A DNA stretch of 64,000 nt from the NCBI GenBank assembly GCA_964415795.1, contig CAYQBN010000007.1:91082-155081 (forward strand). Reading direction: 5' to 3'. Source of the stretch: CALITV01 sp964415795. GTDB lineage: Bacteria; UBP6; UBA1177; JAKLFG01. Shown one piece after another: positions 47,503 to 55,207 of this stretch. A program made the position numbers and the translations under genes. The notes under the pieces were generated by a model. It did not search any database. It was not told where the DNA came from and saw nothing but the letters and a program-made list of their open reading frames with translations. Within the stretch, counting starts at the first letter, position 1. The number at the start of each line of letters is the position of its first letter.

Positions 47503-48429
47503 TCACCCCGCAACAATGTCTATAGTTCGCTCGACGAGCACTCGTACCAATCCGTCGCTCTGGTAGAAGTCGCCGTCTATCGTATATTTGAAGGGACGAT
47601 CGGCCTCTATGAGAAAATCCTTTCCCACGGCGTTCACCGCCATATCGCGCGGAAGCGGTCGCCCGAGCCACGCAAGCCCGAGATAGGGAATGATACGCGC
47701 CCCTTTCGGGAAGGCGAGCATCTGCATCCGATCGGTGAGCCGCCGGTTCTGCCAGAACGGTTCGAAACCGAGCCCTATCTTCGAGAGGGAAGTGATGAAA
47801 ACGCCCAGATACTCGCGGGTACCATAGTCGACACCGTCCACCGTGAGTCTTCCCTCAAAGCCGGCGAAAAGTTCACGATAAAGTTTCGTGCGGAAGATGA
47901 TGGACGAAACGGAATTCACGAGCGTCTTGAAGGCCACATAGGGAGACGGATCGCCATCCTTGTAATAGTAATCCATGAAGGCGGTGACGATGCCGTTCCC
48001 GAAGATGAAGCCGTACCTGTCGTCTATGCGGAACAGCGGCTTGCGAACGATACGAAAGGGCTTACCCTCCCGCAGCTTGGCGACGATTCTCTTCAGGTGC
48101 GTCACCGCGTTGCCGCGCACCTTGCAGTTGACGGCGACCTGATTGATGGTGCCTCCTTTGAGCACCGCGATCTTCGGCAGGTGATCGTGGTCCCACGCCC
48201 TGAACATCTTGGTGAGCACGAGATGGATCGTGCCATCGCCACCATTGATGGCGAGCACCTCCACCCGGCGGCGGTGAAACTCTTCGAGCGCGCGGTCGAG
48301 ATCGTCCAGTGTTTCGGTGCACCGCGAAAGGACGAGCGGATCCTTGAATTCCATCAGTTGACGGAGCCGCTCGGGACGCCGCTTGTTCTTGCGTGACTTC
48401 GGATTCGAAATAACCCCTATGAGCGCCAT
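47503..48429 (-). CDS. diacylglycerol/lipid kinase-like protein
   Basis: A 308-residue protein whose N-terminus (GVISNPKSRKNKRRPERL) and NGGDGTIHLVLT motif mark the DAGK catalytic domain family. LKGGTINQVAVN replaces the commoner GT-x-ND-A nucleotide-site loop. The C-terminal half resembles the lipid-binding domain of YegS/DgkB. ATG at 48429 is preferred; an in-frame GTG at 48441 is possible and would be nearly leaderless. A strong promoter with a flanking inverted repeat precedes it. The substrate (diacylglycerol, sphingosine-like or other lipid) is unknown. Confidence 0.85.
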   Translation of the reverse strand: MALIGVISNPKSRKNKRRPERLRQLMEFKDPLVLSRCTETLDDLDRALEEFHRRRVEVLAINGGDGTIHLVLTKMFRAWDHDHLPKIAVLKGGTINQVAVNCKVRGNAVTHLKRIVAKLREGKPFRIVRKPLFRIDDRYGFIFGNGIVTAFMDYYYKDGDPSPYVAFKTLVNSVSSIIFRTKLYRELFAGFEGRLTVDGVDYGTREYLGVFITSLSKIGLGFEPFWQNRRLTDRMQMLAFPKGARIIPYLGLAWLGRPLPRDMAVNAVGKDFLIEADRPFKYTIDGDFYQSDGLVRVLVERTIDIVAG

Positions 48430-48444
48430 ACAACTTGCCACATA

Positions 48445-48488
48445 TTGACAACAGCAAACGATTGTATAGCACCCCCAAAGGTTGTCAA
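48445..48488. promoter_or_regulatory. promoter of the lipid-kinase operon with flanking inverted repeat
   Basis: On the minus strand TTGACA (48488-48483) and TACAAT (48466-48461) are 16 bases apart. The -35 box lies in one arm of a perfect 8-bp inverted repeat (TTGACAAC 48445-48452, GTTGTCAA 48481-48488). The other arm falls just after the expected start of transcription. This is a possible operator. Confidence 0.6.
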
Positions 48489-50150
48489 CTAATTGCCAGA
48501 GACATTCCCTTTTTCTAGAGCGGTCGGCATTTCGTAGCGGTAAATGCCGGTACCGTCCCGCATGTCGAGATTCACCTGCAGGACGCGGCGAATCGAGTGA
48601 TTCACCTTACTGTACTCGGACAGTATGTCGGCCACCTCGAGTACCGTATCGGGATCGAGCAGGTCGGGGCCTTCGGTGAGGCTCAGCAGAAGCCGCCGTT
48701 TGTCGCGCCGGATCACGAGTTCGTTCTCTTCGCTGAGGGCGAGGTTTTCGTGACGAAAATCGTGCTCGATGCATACCCGATGAAAGAAAGTGAACACGCG
48801 GCGGTGTGCGCTGTGGATGAGCAACCGTTCGAGCGGCCGCGGCATCGGGACCCGCTCGCGGATGCGCCGGCCGTAGGCGGCGATGGACTTGAGATGGTCG
48901 CCGATCGACTCGGCCTCGGCCGACATCTTGAGGAGAAGCCACCGTTCGGTCTGTGGCTCTCCCGCTGCACCATGCAACAGATGCGCCACCCGCTTGTGGC
49001 CTTGATCGACGATCTGTTCGTACTGCTCGATCTTCGTCATGAGCGCTGAACGGGTCGGGCGCAGAGAAACAATGAGAGAAAATGCGCTCATATCACGAAG
49101 ATAACGATAAAAGAGCGCCACCTGTTCACGCACGAGGGCACAGGTCTCAGTCCCCTTCCCCGCTTCCCTTGGAAGATATATGCGCTGACGCACGCCGGGG
49201 AACGGGTCGGGGATAAGCCGTTCGACGAGCGCGGCGATCTGCCGCCGCCACCGGAACATCACGAGCGAAAGCAGTATCTTATGGACGGTGAGATAAAAGG
49301 TTACCGCGACGCCGCTTCCCCACAGCGGCACCGTGAGCGACACCGCCTTCACGATAGGATAGAAGAGAATCGTGCCACCAATCACCCCCAGAAGGTTCAC
49401 CCCCGCATGCATCGCAGCGATGCGGCGACCTTCGATGCCGGACCGGATCGAGGCGATCGCCGCGGTGACGGTGGTGCCGAGCGTCGCTCCCAGCGAAAGA
49501 GCGCACCCCTGTTCGAGCGAGAAAAGGCTGCTCGATGCCGCCGCGACGGCGATCGCGAGCGTTGCACCGCTCGACTGGATGACAGCGGTGAAGAGAACAC
49601 CGGCGACCACCACGACGACGAGCGCCGTAACCGAAGAGGCTACATCGAACCGTGCGAACAACTCGATGAGCCCTCGGTTCTCCCGGACCGCCGCGACCGC
49701 CTGCCCCATGAGATCGAGCCCGAACAGGATGACGCCGAGGCCGATGCAAAAACCAAACACATGGCGTATCTGTGAACGGAAGGGCAAGAAGTTTCCGATG
49801 ACCCCGATGATAAAGAGCGGGAGACCAACGACCGTTATCTTGACCGCAGCGATCCAGCCGGTGCTCACCGAACCGAGATTCGCTCCCAGCGTGAACGAGA
49901 GCGCTTCGGCGGCAGTCAGAAGCCCAGCGGAGGTCATCCCGACGAGGAGTACCGTTGTCGCGCTCGACGACTGGAGCGCGACCGTAGCCGCCAGCCCATA
50001 GGCATAGCGCTTCGCATCGGTATTCACGAAACGGTCGAGCAGTTCCTGTGCCCGTCCGCCCGCCATACGGGCAAGCAGTTTGCCGAGATGATCAACCCCG
50101 TACAGGAAAAAGGCAAGCCCCGCGGCGAGCGTAAGAATGCTGTGCGTCAT
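48489..50150 (-). CDS. Na+/phosphate cotransporter family protein with PhoU-like domain
   Basis: A 553-residue membrane protein. The two inverted NptA-type repeats show the QSSSATT and QSSGATL motifs and the paired SLGATLGTT and TLGANLGS segments. From about residue 340 a cytoplasmic helical PhoU-like region follows. It probably moves phosphate with sodium, or exports it, under control of the PhoU-like part. The start overlaps the stop of the receiver/PPDK fusion (ATGA), so the two are translationally coupled. Confidence 0.92.
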   Translation of the reverse strand: MTHSILTLAAGLAFFLYGVDHLGKLLARMAGGRAQELLDRFVNTDAKRYAYGLAATVALQSSSATTVLLVGMTSAGLLTAAEALSFTLGANLGSVSTGWIAAVKITVVGLPLFIIGVIGNFLPFRSQIRHVFGFCIGLGVILFGLDLMGQAVAAVRENRGLIELFARFDVASSVTALVVVVVAGVLFTAVIQSSGATLAIAVAAASSSLFSLEQGCALSLGATLGTTVTAAIASIRSGIEGRRIAAMHAGVNLLGVIGGTILFYPIVKAVSLTVPLWGSGVAVTFYLTVHKILLSLVMFRWRRQIAALVERLIPDPFPGVRQRIYLPREAGKGTETCALVREQVALFYRYLRDMSAFSLIVSLRPTRSALMTKIEQYEQIVDQGHKRVAHLLHGAAGEPQTERWLLLKMSAEAESIGDHLKSIAAYGRRIRERVPMPRPLERLLIHSAHRRVFTFFHRVCIEHDFRHENLALSEENELVIRRDKRRLLLSLTEGPDLLDPDTVLEVADILSEYSKVNHSIRRVLQVNLDMRDGTGIYRYEMPTALEKGNVSGN

Positions 50151-53149
50151 TTCTCTTTCCTCCCCGCGTTCCCCGCTTGAGACGGCTTTCGGATCAGAGA
50201 AATGCCGCGTCGACCATCCATGAGTATCTCAAAGGGCGCCTCAGTGCGGACATGGCGGAAATGGGCCGTCTCGGTAACCGCTGGCAGACGGTTTAACCAC
50301 GTCCAATCGAGGAAATGGCGGTCGTTTCCAGAATCTATCGTAAAATAGCCGATATTCATCGAGGTAAGATTGTGGAAGAAATGCGATCCGAGCGACGACT
50401 CGACCTGAAAATGGGGAAGGTTCGTCTCGACAAGAACGCGGGCCTGCGATATCTGATGGAACTGAACGGGGATACCAAGCCACCGATCCCTAGTCCCCCA
50501 GCGCCCGAAACCGACAAACACGGCACGACGTCCTTCAGCCTTGAGCGCAGCGTTGATTCGCTCGATCTCCTCGGCCATCTTGACCGTCCGCGCATTGTCG
50601 AAGCGTTCCGGAACGGCGTAGACCATGTCGTACACCGTTGCATCCCGACCGTTTCCCATGGCCCGATCGGTACGCATTACCACCTCGTCGCGCGGCACCG
50701 CATCGAGATCAAGACGCACCTCCTCGCAATGCTGGATGAGCGGTTTCAGCTGAAGAAGATAGAAGATCGGCGCGGAACCGCCCTTTTGCGGCGCGAGGTC
50801 CACTGCGAACTCTATCTCGACCGGGTTCCCCATCGCCTTTTCACCGATCTCGAGCAAGAGCTCCAAGGTCCGAGCCAGAGGAATGTGGTCATACTTCACC
50901 ACATCGGCAAAGTTGAGGATGCGCGGTCCCCGTCCCGAAAGACCCGGTTGAAGCCGGTGATTCTCGATATCGTACACCGAGGCGAGGTGCGTGAGCGTTC
51001 CGTGTCGCTCCGCCTCCGCGATGTCCACCCGCGCATAGGCGGCGTACTCGCCGCTCTCGAGATCCGGTGCGGGATTCCCGAGATCGAGCGCATAGAAGTG
51101 GCGCTGACTTGCCTGCGCTTGGTACTCGGGGGCAAGGAGATCGAGTCGGGGTCGTCGCGGCGAGAACCGGAACGCCTGTTCACCCTCGACCACATACGCT
51201 CCGAGGCCGAGCGCGAGCGTCGCGATGCCATCCTCGGGAGCGATGCCGGGGACCGGATAGTAGTTGAACGACTGCGCCGTCCCGCTGATGTGCGGATAGT
51301 GGTACCGATCATAGCGTCCCCCAACGACCTCCTGAATGATGATAGCCATGCGCTCCTCTTCGATCTTATAATTGAGCGCCTCGAAGTAGGCGCGCGATTT
51401 CGGCGAGAAGATCGAGGCGTACACGAGGCGTATCGCATCCACCAATTGCTTGAACCGTACCGCGGGATCGGGATGATTGTTCGGGATGAGATAGGTGTCG
51501 TAGATGCCGGCGAACGGCTGAAGGAGCATGTCCTCGAAGAGTCCCGAGGAGCGGATCGCGAGAGGGCACTCGACGAGCGAGAGGAAGCGGCGCAACTTCT
51601 TGCGCAGATCCAGCGAAAGCGGCGTCGAGAGGAACTGCCGTCGGACGACCTCGTAGTCCTCCTCGTGATAGATATGCCCGTGGAGTTGGGCCGTCTCCAG
51701 CAGGTGATCGAATTCGTCTATCCCGATGACCGCGGTGGTCGGCAGGCGGATGTCGAGACCGTTGAGATGCCGCGAGAAATCGATGTTCTCGACAAGGTTG
51801 TTGATGAAGGCGATGCCGCGCCCCTTGCCGCCGAGAGAACCGTTCGCGAAGCGAATGATATAGGAGGAGTCGCCGAAGACCGACTCGTCGAAGTGAATGA
51901 CCCGCCCCTTCACCTTGCGGGCGCGGACCCGGTCGAAGATCGAGATGATAAGGGTGCGCAGATCGCTCGGAGCAGGGAAATCCTGCACTCGAGCGCTCCG
52001 CAAGATGCGAGAAAACATCACTTCGCCGTGCGCCATGAGCCATGCGCTGAAGTGGTTGCGCGAGGCATGGTAGATGAGCGATTCGTCCGGTATCTCGCGG
52101 ATGGCTCGCTCGAACTCTTCGAGATTGTTCGCCCTGCCGATCTCTCTCCCGGCGAGATCGCGAAAGACGAATCCGCCGAAGCCGAGATAATCGATGAGGA
52201 AGTTGCGGATATCGAACGAAAGGCTTTCCGAATTCTTGTGAATGAAGGAGGCACCGAGCGCAAGCGCCTTCTGCTCGTTCTCCGGTTCGGAACTTTGGAC
52301 GAGCACCGGCAGATCGGGATTCTCGGCGCGGAGAGACCTCACAAAGGTTATGCCCGCTTCGGGATCGGGCTTCCCTTCGCGGGGGAAGCGAACATCGGTG
52401 ATGATGGCGAGGAGATGGTCGCGGTACCGGCGGTAAAGCGCGAGCGCCTCCTCGTACGAGGTCGCGAGGAGGACCTTCGGGCGGGCCCGCATCCGGAGCA
52501 GTTTGTTCATCTCGTCGAGATTCTCCTCGGCGATGAGCCGCTGGGTCTGCCGCATGATCTCGGCATAGAGAAACGGTAGGTAGCGCGAATAGAAGCGGAT
52601 GCTGTCCTCGATGAGGAGGATCACCTGCACCATACCGAGGCTCGTGTCGTTGTCCACATTGAGTTTGTCCTCGAGGTACTTCGTGATCGCGAGGAATATC
52701 TTCGAGTAGCCGTTCCAGACGAAGACGCGGTCTATGCATCGCATCTCGGGCGCCTCGGGAGCCGGGCAGAGCGGCAAGGCGGCTGAGTTATTGAAGAGAA
52801 GCACAATGGGTATGTCGCGTCGTTCTTTTATCGCCGCGGCGATCGCAAGCGGGGTGCGGATGTCGAGCCCCACCATCACGATAACCATGTCAAAGGGCCG
52901 CTGTCCCAGTTTCCGGAGTGCATCCTCGAGGCTGTAAGCGCTCGTCACGCGGGGCGCCGAGGAGAGATTCAGCTGGTAGTATTCGCCGAATATCTGTTCC
53001 GAGAGCTGTCCGTCGCGCTCGAGGATGAAGGCATCGTAGAGCGTTGCGACGAGCAGTATCTCCTGCATCTTGACCGGCATGAGATCGTGGAAGATATCCT
53101 TGTCGGAGCGGTAGCGGTCAAAGATGTCGGTGAGTTCCTTGATGATCAC
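50147..53149 (-). CDS. double-receiver protein fused to a PEP/pyruvate-binding (PPDK N-terminal) domain
   Basis: A 1000-residue soluble protein. Residues about 28-160 are a degenerate receiver-like domain. Residues about 173-320 form a second receiver with intact acidic pair (LIEDS), phospho-acceptor Asp252 (IITDVRFP), Ser and Lys (FIHKNS). After a linker domain, the ATP-grasp PEP/pyruvate-binding domain runs from about 438 (SLGGKGRG) through CPLAIRSSGLFEDM (Arg534) and QPFAGIYDTY. The phosphohistidine swivel domain of PPDK/PEP synthase is absent. Instead there is a C-terminal region with GFGRWGTRDRWLG. GTG at 53149 overlaps the hisS stop. It may be a phospho-signal-controlled nucleotide-dependent transferase; the reaction is unknown. 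Confidence 0.88.
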   Translation of the reverse strand: MIIKELTDIFDRYRSDKDIFHDLMPVKMQEILLVATLYDAFILERDGQLSEQIFGEYYQLNLSSAPRVTSAYSLEDALRKLGQRPFDMVIVMVGLDIRTPLAIAAAIKERRDIPIVLLFNNSAALPLCPAPEAPEMRCIDRVFVWNGYSKIFLAITKYLEDKLNVDNDTSLGMVQVILLIEDSIRFYSRYLPFLYAEIMRQTQRLIAEENLDEMNKLLRMRARPKVLLATSYEEALALYRRYRDHLLAIITDVRFPREGKPDPEAGITFVRSLRAENPDLPVLVQSSEPENEQKALALGASFIHKNSESLSFDIRNFLIDYLGFGGFVFRDLAGREIGRANNLEEFERAIREIPDESLIYHASRNHFSAWLMAHGEVMFSRILRSARVQDFPAPSDLRTLIISIFDRVRARKVKGRVIHFDESVFGDSSYIIRFANGSLGGKGRGIAFINNLVENIDFSRHLNGLDIRLPTTAVIGIDEFDHLLETAQLHGHIYHEEDYEVVRRQFLSTPLSLDLRKKLRRFLSLVECPLAIRSSGLFEDMLLQPFAGIYDTYLIPNNHPDPAVRFKQLVDAIRLVYASIFSPKSRAYFEALNYKIEEERMAIIIQEVVGGRYDRYHYPHISGTAQSFNYYPVPGIAPEDGIATLALGLGAYVVEGEQAFRFSPRRPRLDLLAPEYQAQASQRHFYALDLGNPAPDLESGEYAAYARVDIAEAERHGTLTHLASVYDIENHRLQPGLSGRGPRILNFADVVKYDHIPLARTLELLLEIGEKAMGNPVEIEFAVDLAPQKGGSAPIFYLLQLKPLIQHCEEVRLDLDAVPRDEVVMRTDRAMGNGRDATVYDMVYAVPERFDNARTVKMAEEIERINAALKAEGRRAVFVGFGRWGTRDRWLGIPVQFHQISQARVLVETNLPHFQVESSLGSHFFHNLTSMNIGYFTIDSGNDRHFLDWTWLNRLPAVTETAHFRHVRTEAPFEILMDGRRGISLIRKPSQAGNAGRKEK

Positions 53150-54414
53150 TGCGGCAGTTCCTTCTCCATGAGCATCGCCACGATCGCCATGACCTCGTGC
53201 TGGGCGAACATCTTCTGATCCCCAGACGCGAGGTCCTTGTAGAGCACCTGCCGGTTCTTCACCTCATCCTCGCCGAAGATGAACAGGTGCCGGGCACCGC
53301 GTTTGTTCGCCTTTTGGAGGGCATTCTTGAACTTGCGCGGCGTATACTCGGCCATGAAACGAACCGGATGATGCGAGAGGTGCTTGGTGAAATGGACGAG
53401 ATCGGCGACTCCGCCGTCGAAGAGAGCGAATCCCATCGCGAGCGGTTGCGGCGCGTAGAAATCCTCCGAGATGACCGACAGAAGCCGTTCGAGTCCCGCG
53501 GCAAACCCCGTCGCGGGGACCTCCGGCCCGCCCGTCGCCGCCACGAGACCGTCGTAGCGGCCACCACCAGCGATGGCGTTCTGCGTCCCTCCGGTATCGG
53601 CCGTTACCTCGAAGGCGGTCTTCACATAATAGTCGAGGCCACGGACGATGAAAGGATCGACGACGAACGGCACATGGAATATCGCGAGCGCCTTCTTGAG
53701 CCGCTCGAAATCGGACGCGCACTGCGGACAGAGGTGCTCGGTGATGAGCGGGATGTCCTGCCAGCGTTCGCGCGGCGTATCCACCTTGCAATCGAGGACC
53801 CGGAGCGGATTAACTTCGAGACGGCGGCGACAGTCGCCACAGAGTTCTTCCGCCTTGGGGCGGAAATAGGCGATGAGCCGCTCCCGGTATGCAGGCCGGC
53901 AGACAGGACAACCGATCGAGTTGACACGAATCTCCCCCTTTACTTTGAAGTGGTCGAGCATGAGCCACGCGGTATAGATGAGTTCGGCATCCATCTCGGG
54001 GGTGGGGTCGCCGAAGATCTCGAAACCGACCTGATGGAACTGACGATAACGCCCCTTCTGCGGCCGCTCGTAACGGAAGTTGGGGCCAACATAGAAGAAC
54101 TTGTGCGGTCCCGGCTTCTCGATGCCGACACTATGCTCGATGAAGGCGCGGACCACCCCGGCGGTCCCTTCGGGACGAAGCGCCAATTTGTTGCCGTTCT
54201 TGTCCTCGAAGACATACATCTCCTTCTGCACCACATCGCTCGTCTCGCCGAGACCGCGCTGAAAGAGTTCGAGCGATTCGACGATCGGCGTGCGTATCTC
54301 TTCGTAGTTGAGACGTGCGGCAATGAGGCGGAGATCCTCCTCCATGCGCGCCCAGCGGTAAGAGTCAGGAGGAAGAATGTCATTCATTCCTTTGACGGCG
54401 GTGTAGCGGACCAT
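53146..54414 (-). CDS. hisS: histidyl-tRNA synthetase
   Basis: HisS charges tRNA-His. ATG at 54414 (AAGGAG six bases upstream) gives 422 residues; the longer frame uses a TTG inside that ribosome site. Class II motif 1 (around TPIVESLELFQRGLGE), motif 2 FRYERPQKGRYRQFHQVG and motif 3 GFAAGLERLL are present, as are the histidine-specific GLDYYVKTAFEV and GGGRYDGL. The insertion domain carries cysteine pairs (Cys169/172, 192/195, 229/232, numbered from this start). These suggest a zinc-binding variant seen in some bacterial lineages. The gene heads a three-gene overlapping operon. Confidence 0.96.
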   Translation of the reverse strand: MVRYTAVKGMNDILPPDSYRWARMEEDLRLIAARLNYEEIRTPIVESLELFQRGLGETSDVVQKEMYVFEDKNGNKLALRPEGTAGVVRAFIEHSVGIEKPGPHKFFYVGPNFRYERPQKGRYRQFHQVGFEIFGDPTPEMDAELIYTAWLMLDHFKVKGEIRVNSIGCPVCRPAYRERLIAYFRPKAEELCGDCRRRLEVNPLRVLDCKVDTPRERWQDIPLITEHLCPQCASDFERLKKALAIFHVPFVVDPFIVRGLDYYVKTAFEVTADTGGTQNAIAGGGRYDGLVAATGGPEVPATGFAAGLERLLSVISEDFYAPQPLAMGFALFDGGVADLVHFTKHLSHHPVRFMAEYTPRKFKNALQKANKRGARHLFIFGEDEVKNRQVLYKDLASGDQKMFAQHEVMAIVAMLMEKELPQ

Positions 54415-54443
54415 GCGGTGCTCCTTTTTCAACAGCGTATGTC

Positions 54444-54472
54444 ACTCTAGCATGGAAAAAAGAAAGAGACAA
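54444..54472 (-). promoter_or_regulatory. sigma70-like promoter of hisS
   Basis: On the minus strand TTGTCT (54472-54467) and TAGAGT (54449-54444) are 17 bases apart. Confidence 0.5.
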
Positions 54473-54488
54473 GACAATCGTTCTTGTC
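54468..54488. promoter_or_regulatory. 21-bp palindrome over the hisS -35 box
   Basis: GACAAGA (54468-54474) and TCTTGTC (54482-54488) form a perfect 7-bp inverted repeat with a seven-base centre. It overlaps the -35 element of hisS, as a repressor operator would. The regulator is unknown. Confidence 0.35.
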
Positions 54489-54598
54489 CCGCCAAGCGCA
54501 TCGTAAGAATGCTCACTCTTTTTTTCGCTTGACTTGGCGGAGGAGGTGGCTACATCATACGAGACCTTGTTACAAACAGCGAACCTCGGAGAAAAACC

Positions 54599-55171
54599 AT
54601 GAAACAATTACTGAAGTCTCTTACGCTGGTGCTCATCCTGAGCGTTACCCCCATCGGATGCTTCGAAGACACCGGGTCCTATCCCGGTACAATCTCCGAT
54701 GAGACCTTCTATGAACAGATAGCAGCAGGTATCATCTTTTGTATCGCCGAGATGTATAACCAGAACCTCGCCGGAAAGCCGACCGGCGAACAAAACATCT
54801 CAACCTCGGGACCACTCGGCGGATCGGTAACGATCACGGGAACAACCGGTCTCGATCAGACCCACGACATCACCACCATCGATCTCTCCTACGATATGGC
54901 AGCTGTACGCTGCATCCAAACGGACGAGCAGGGGGGTGACGAATGGGTCACCAACCTCACCCTGACCGGTACCGTCACCGACAAAGGGAGCTTCTCCGAC
55001 ACCTTTCACAGCACCAGCATCCAAAGCAACCTGCTCAGGATCCTCGTTTCCTCCTCCCGTAATGGAGAAGTCCTGCGCACCCTTGACGAAACCGGTCCTA
55101 TCAGCATCAATTACCAGACCAATTCGGTCTCCGCGAACATCTTTGGACACACCGTCGCGTGGTCGTGGTAG
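54599..55171 (+). CDS. lipoprotein of unknown function, 190 residues
   Basis: The signal peptide (LLKSLTLVLILSVTPIGC) ends in a plausible lipobox. The mature part is about 170 residues with no recognised domain and no acidic tether. It has Ser/Thr-rich beta-strand-like repeats (GGSVTITGTTGLDQ, NLTLTGTVTDKGSF) and two cysteines that could pair. CGGAG lies seven bases before ATG at 54599. A TTGACT box at 54529 with a weak -10 may be its promoter. It is divergent from hisS. Confidence 0.78.
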   Translation: MKQLLKSLTLVLILSVTPIGCFEDTGSYPGTISDETFYEQIAAGIIFCIAEMYNQNLAGKPTGEQNISTSGPLGGSVTITGTTGLDQTHDITTIDLSYDMAAVRCIQTDEQGGDEWVTNLTLTGTVTDKGSFSDTFHSTSIQSNLLRILVSSSRNGEVLRTLDETGPISINYQTNSVSANIFGHTVAWSW

Positions 55172-55173
55172 AG

Positions 55174-55201
55174 TTGACCTCGCCGCTTCCCTCGCTATGA
55201 T
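55174..55201 (+). promoter_or_regulatory. sigma70-like promoter of the GT-C-like gene, nearly leaderless
   Basis: TTGACC (55174-55179) and TATGAT (55196-55201) are 16 bases apart. The start codon at 55208 lies only six bases after the -10 box. Confidence 0.5.
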
Positions 55202-55207
55202 GAGGAC

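Noticed and set aside
50315..52579. Antisense frame of 754 codons opposite the receiver/PPDK fusion
   Set aside because: No recognisable domain, an Arg/Glu/Val-rich shadow composition, and full overlap with a gene whose motifs are intact.
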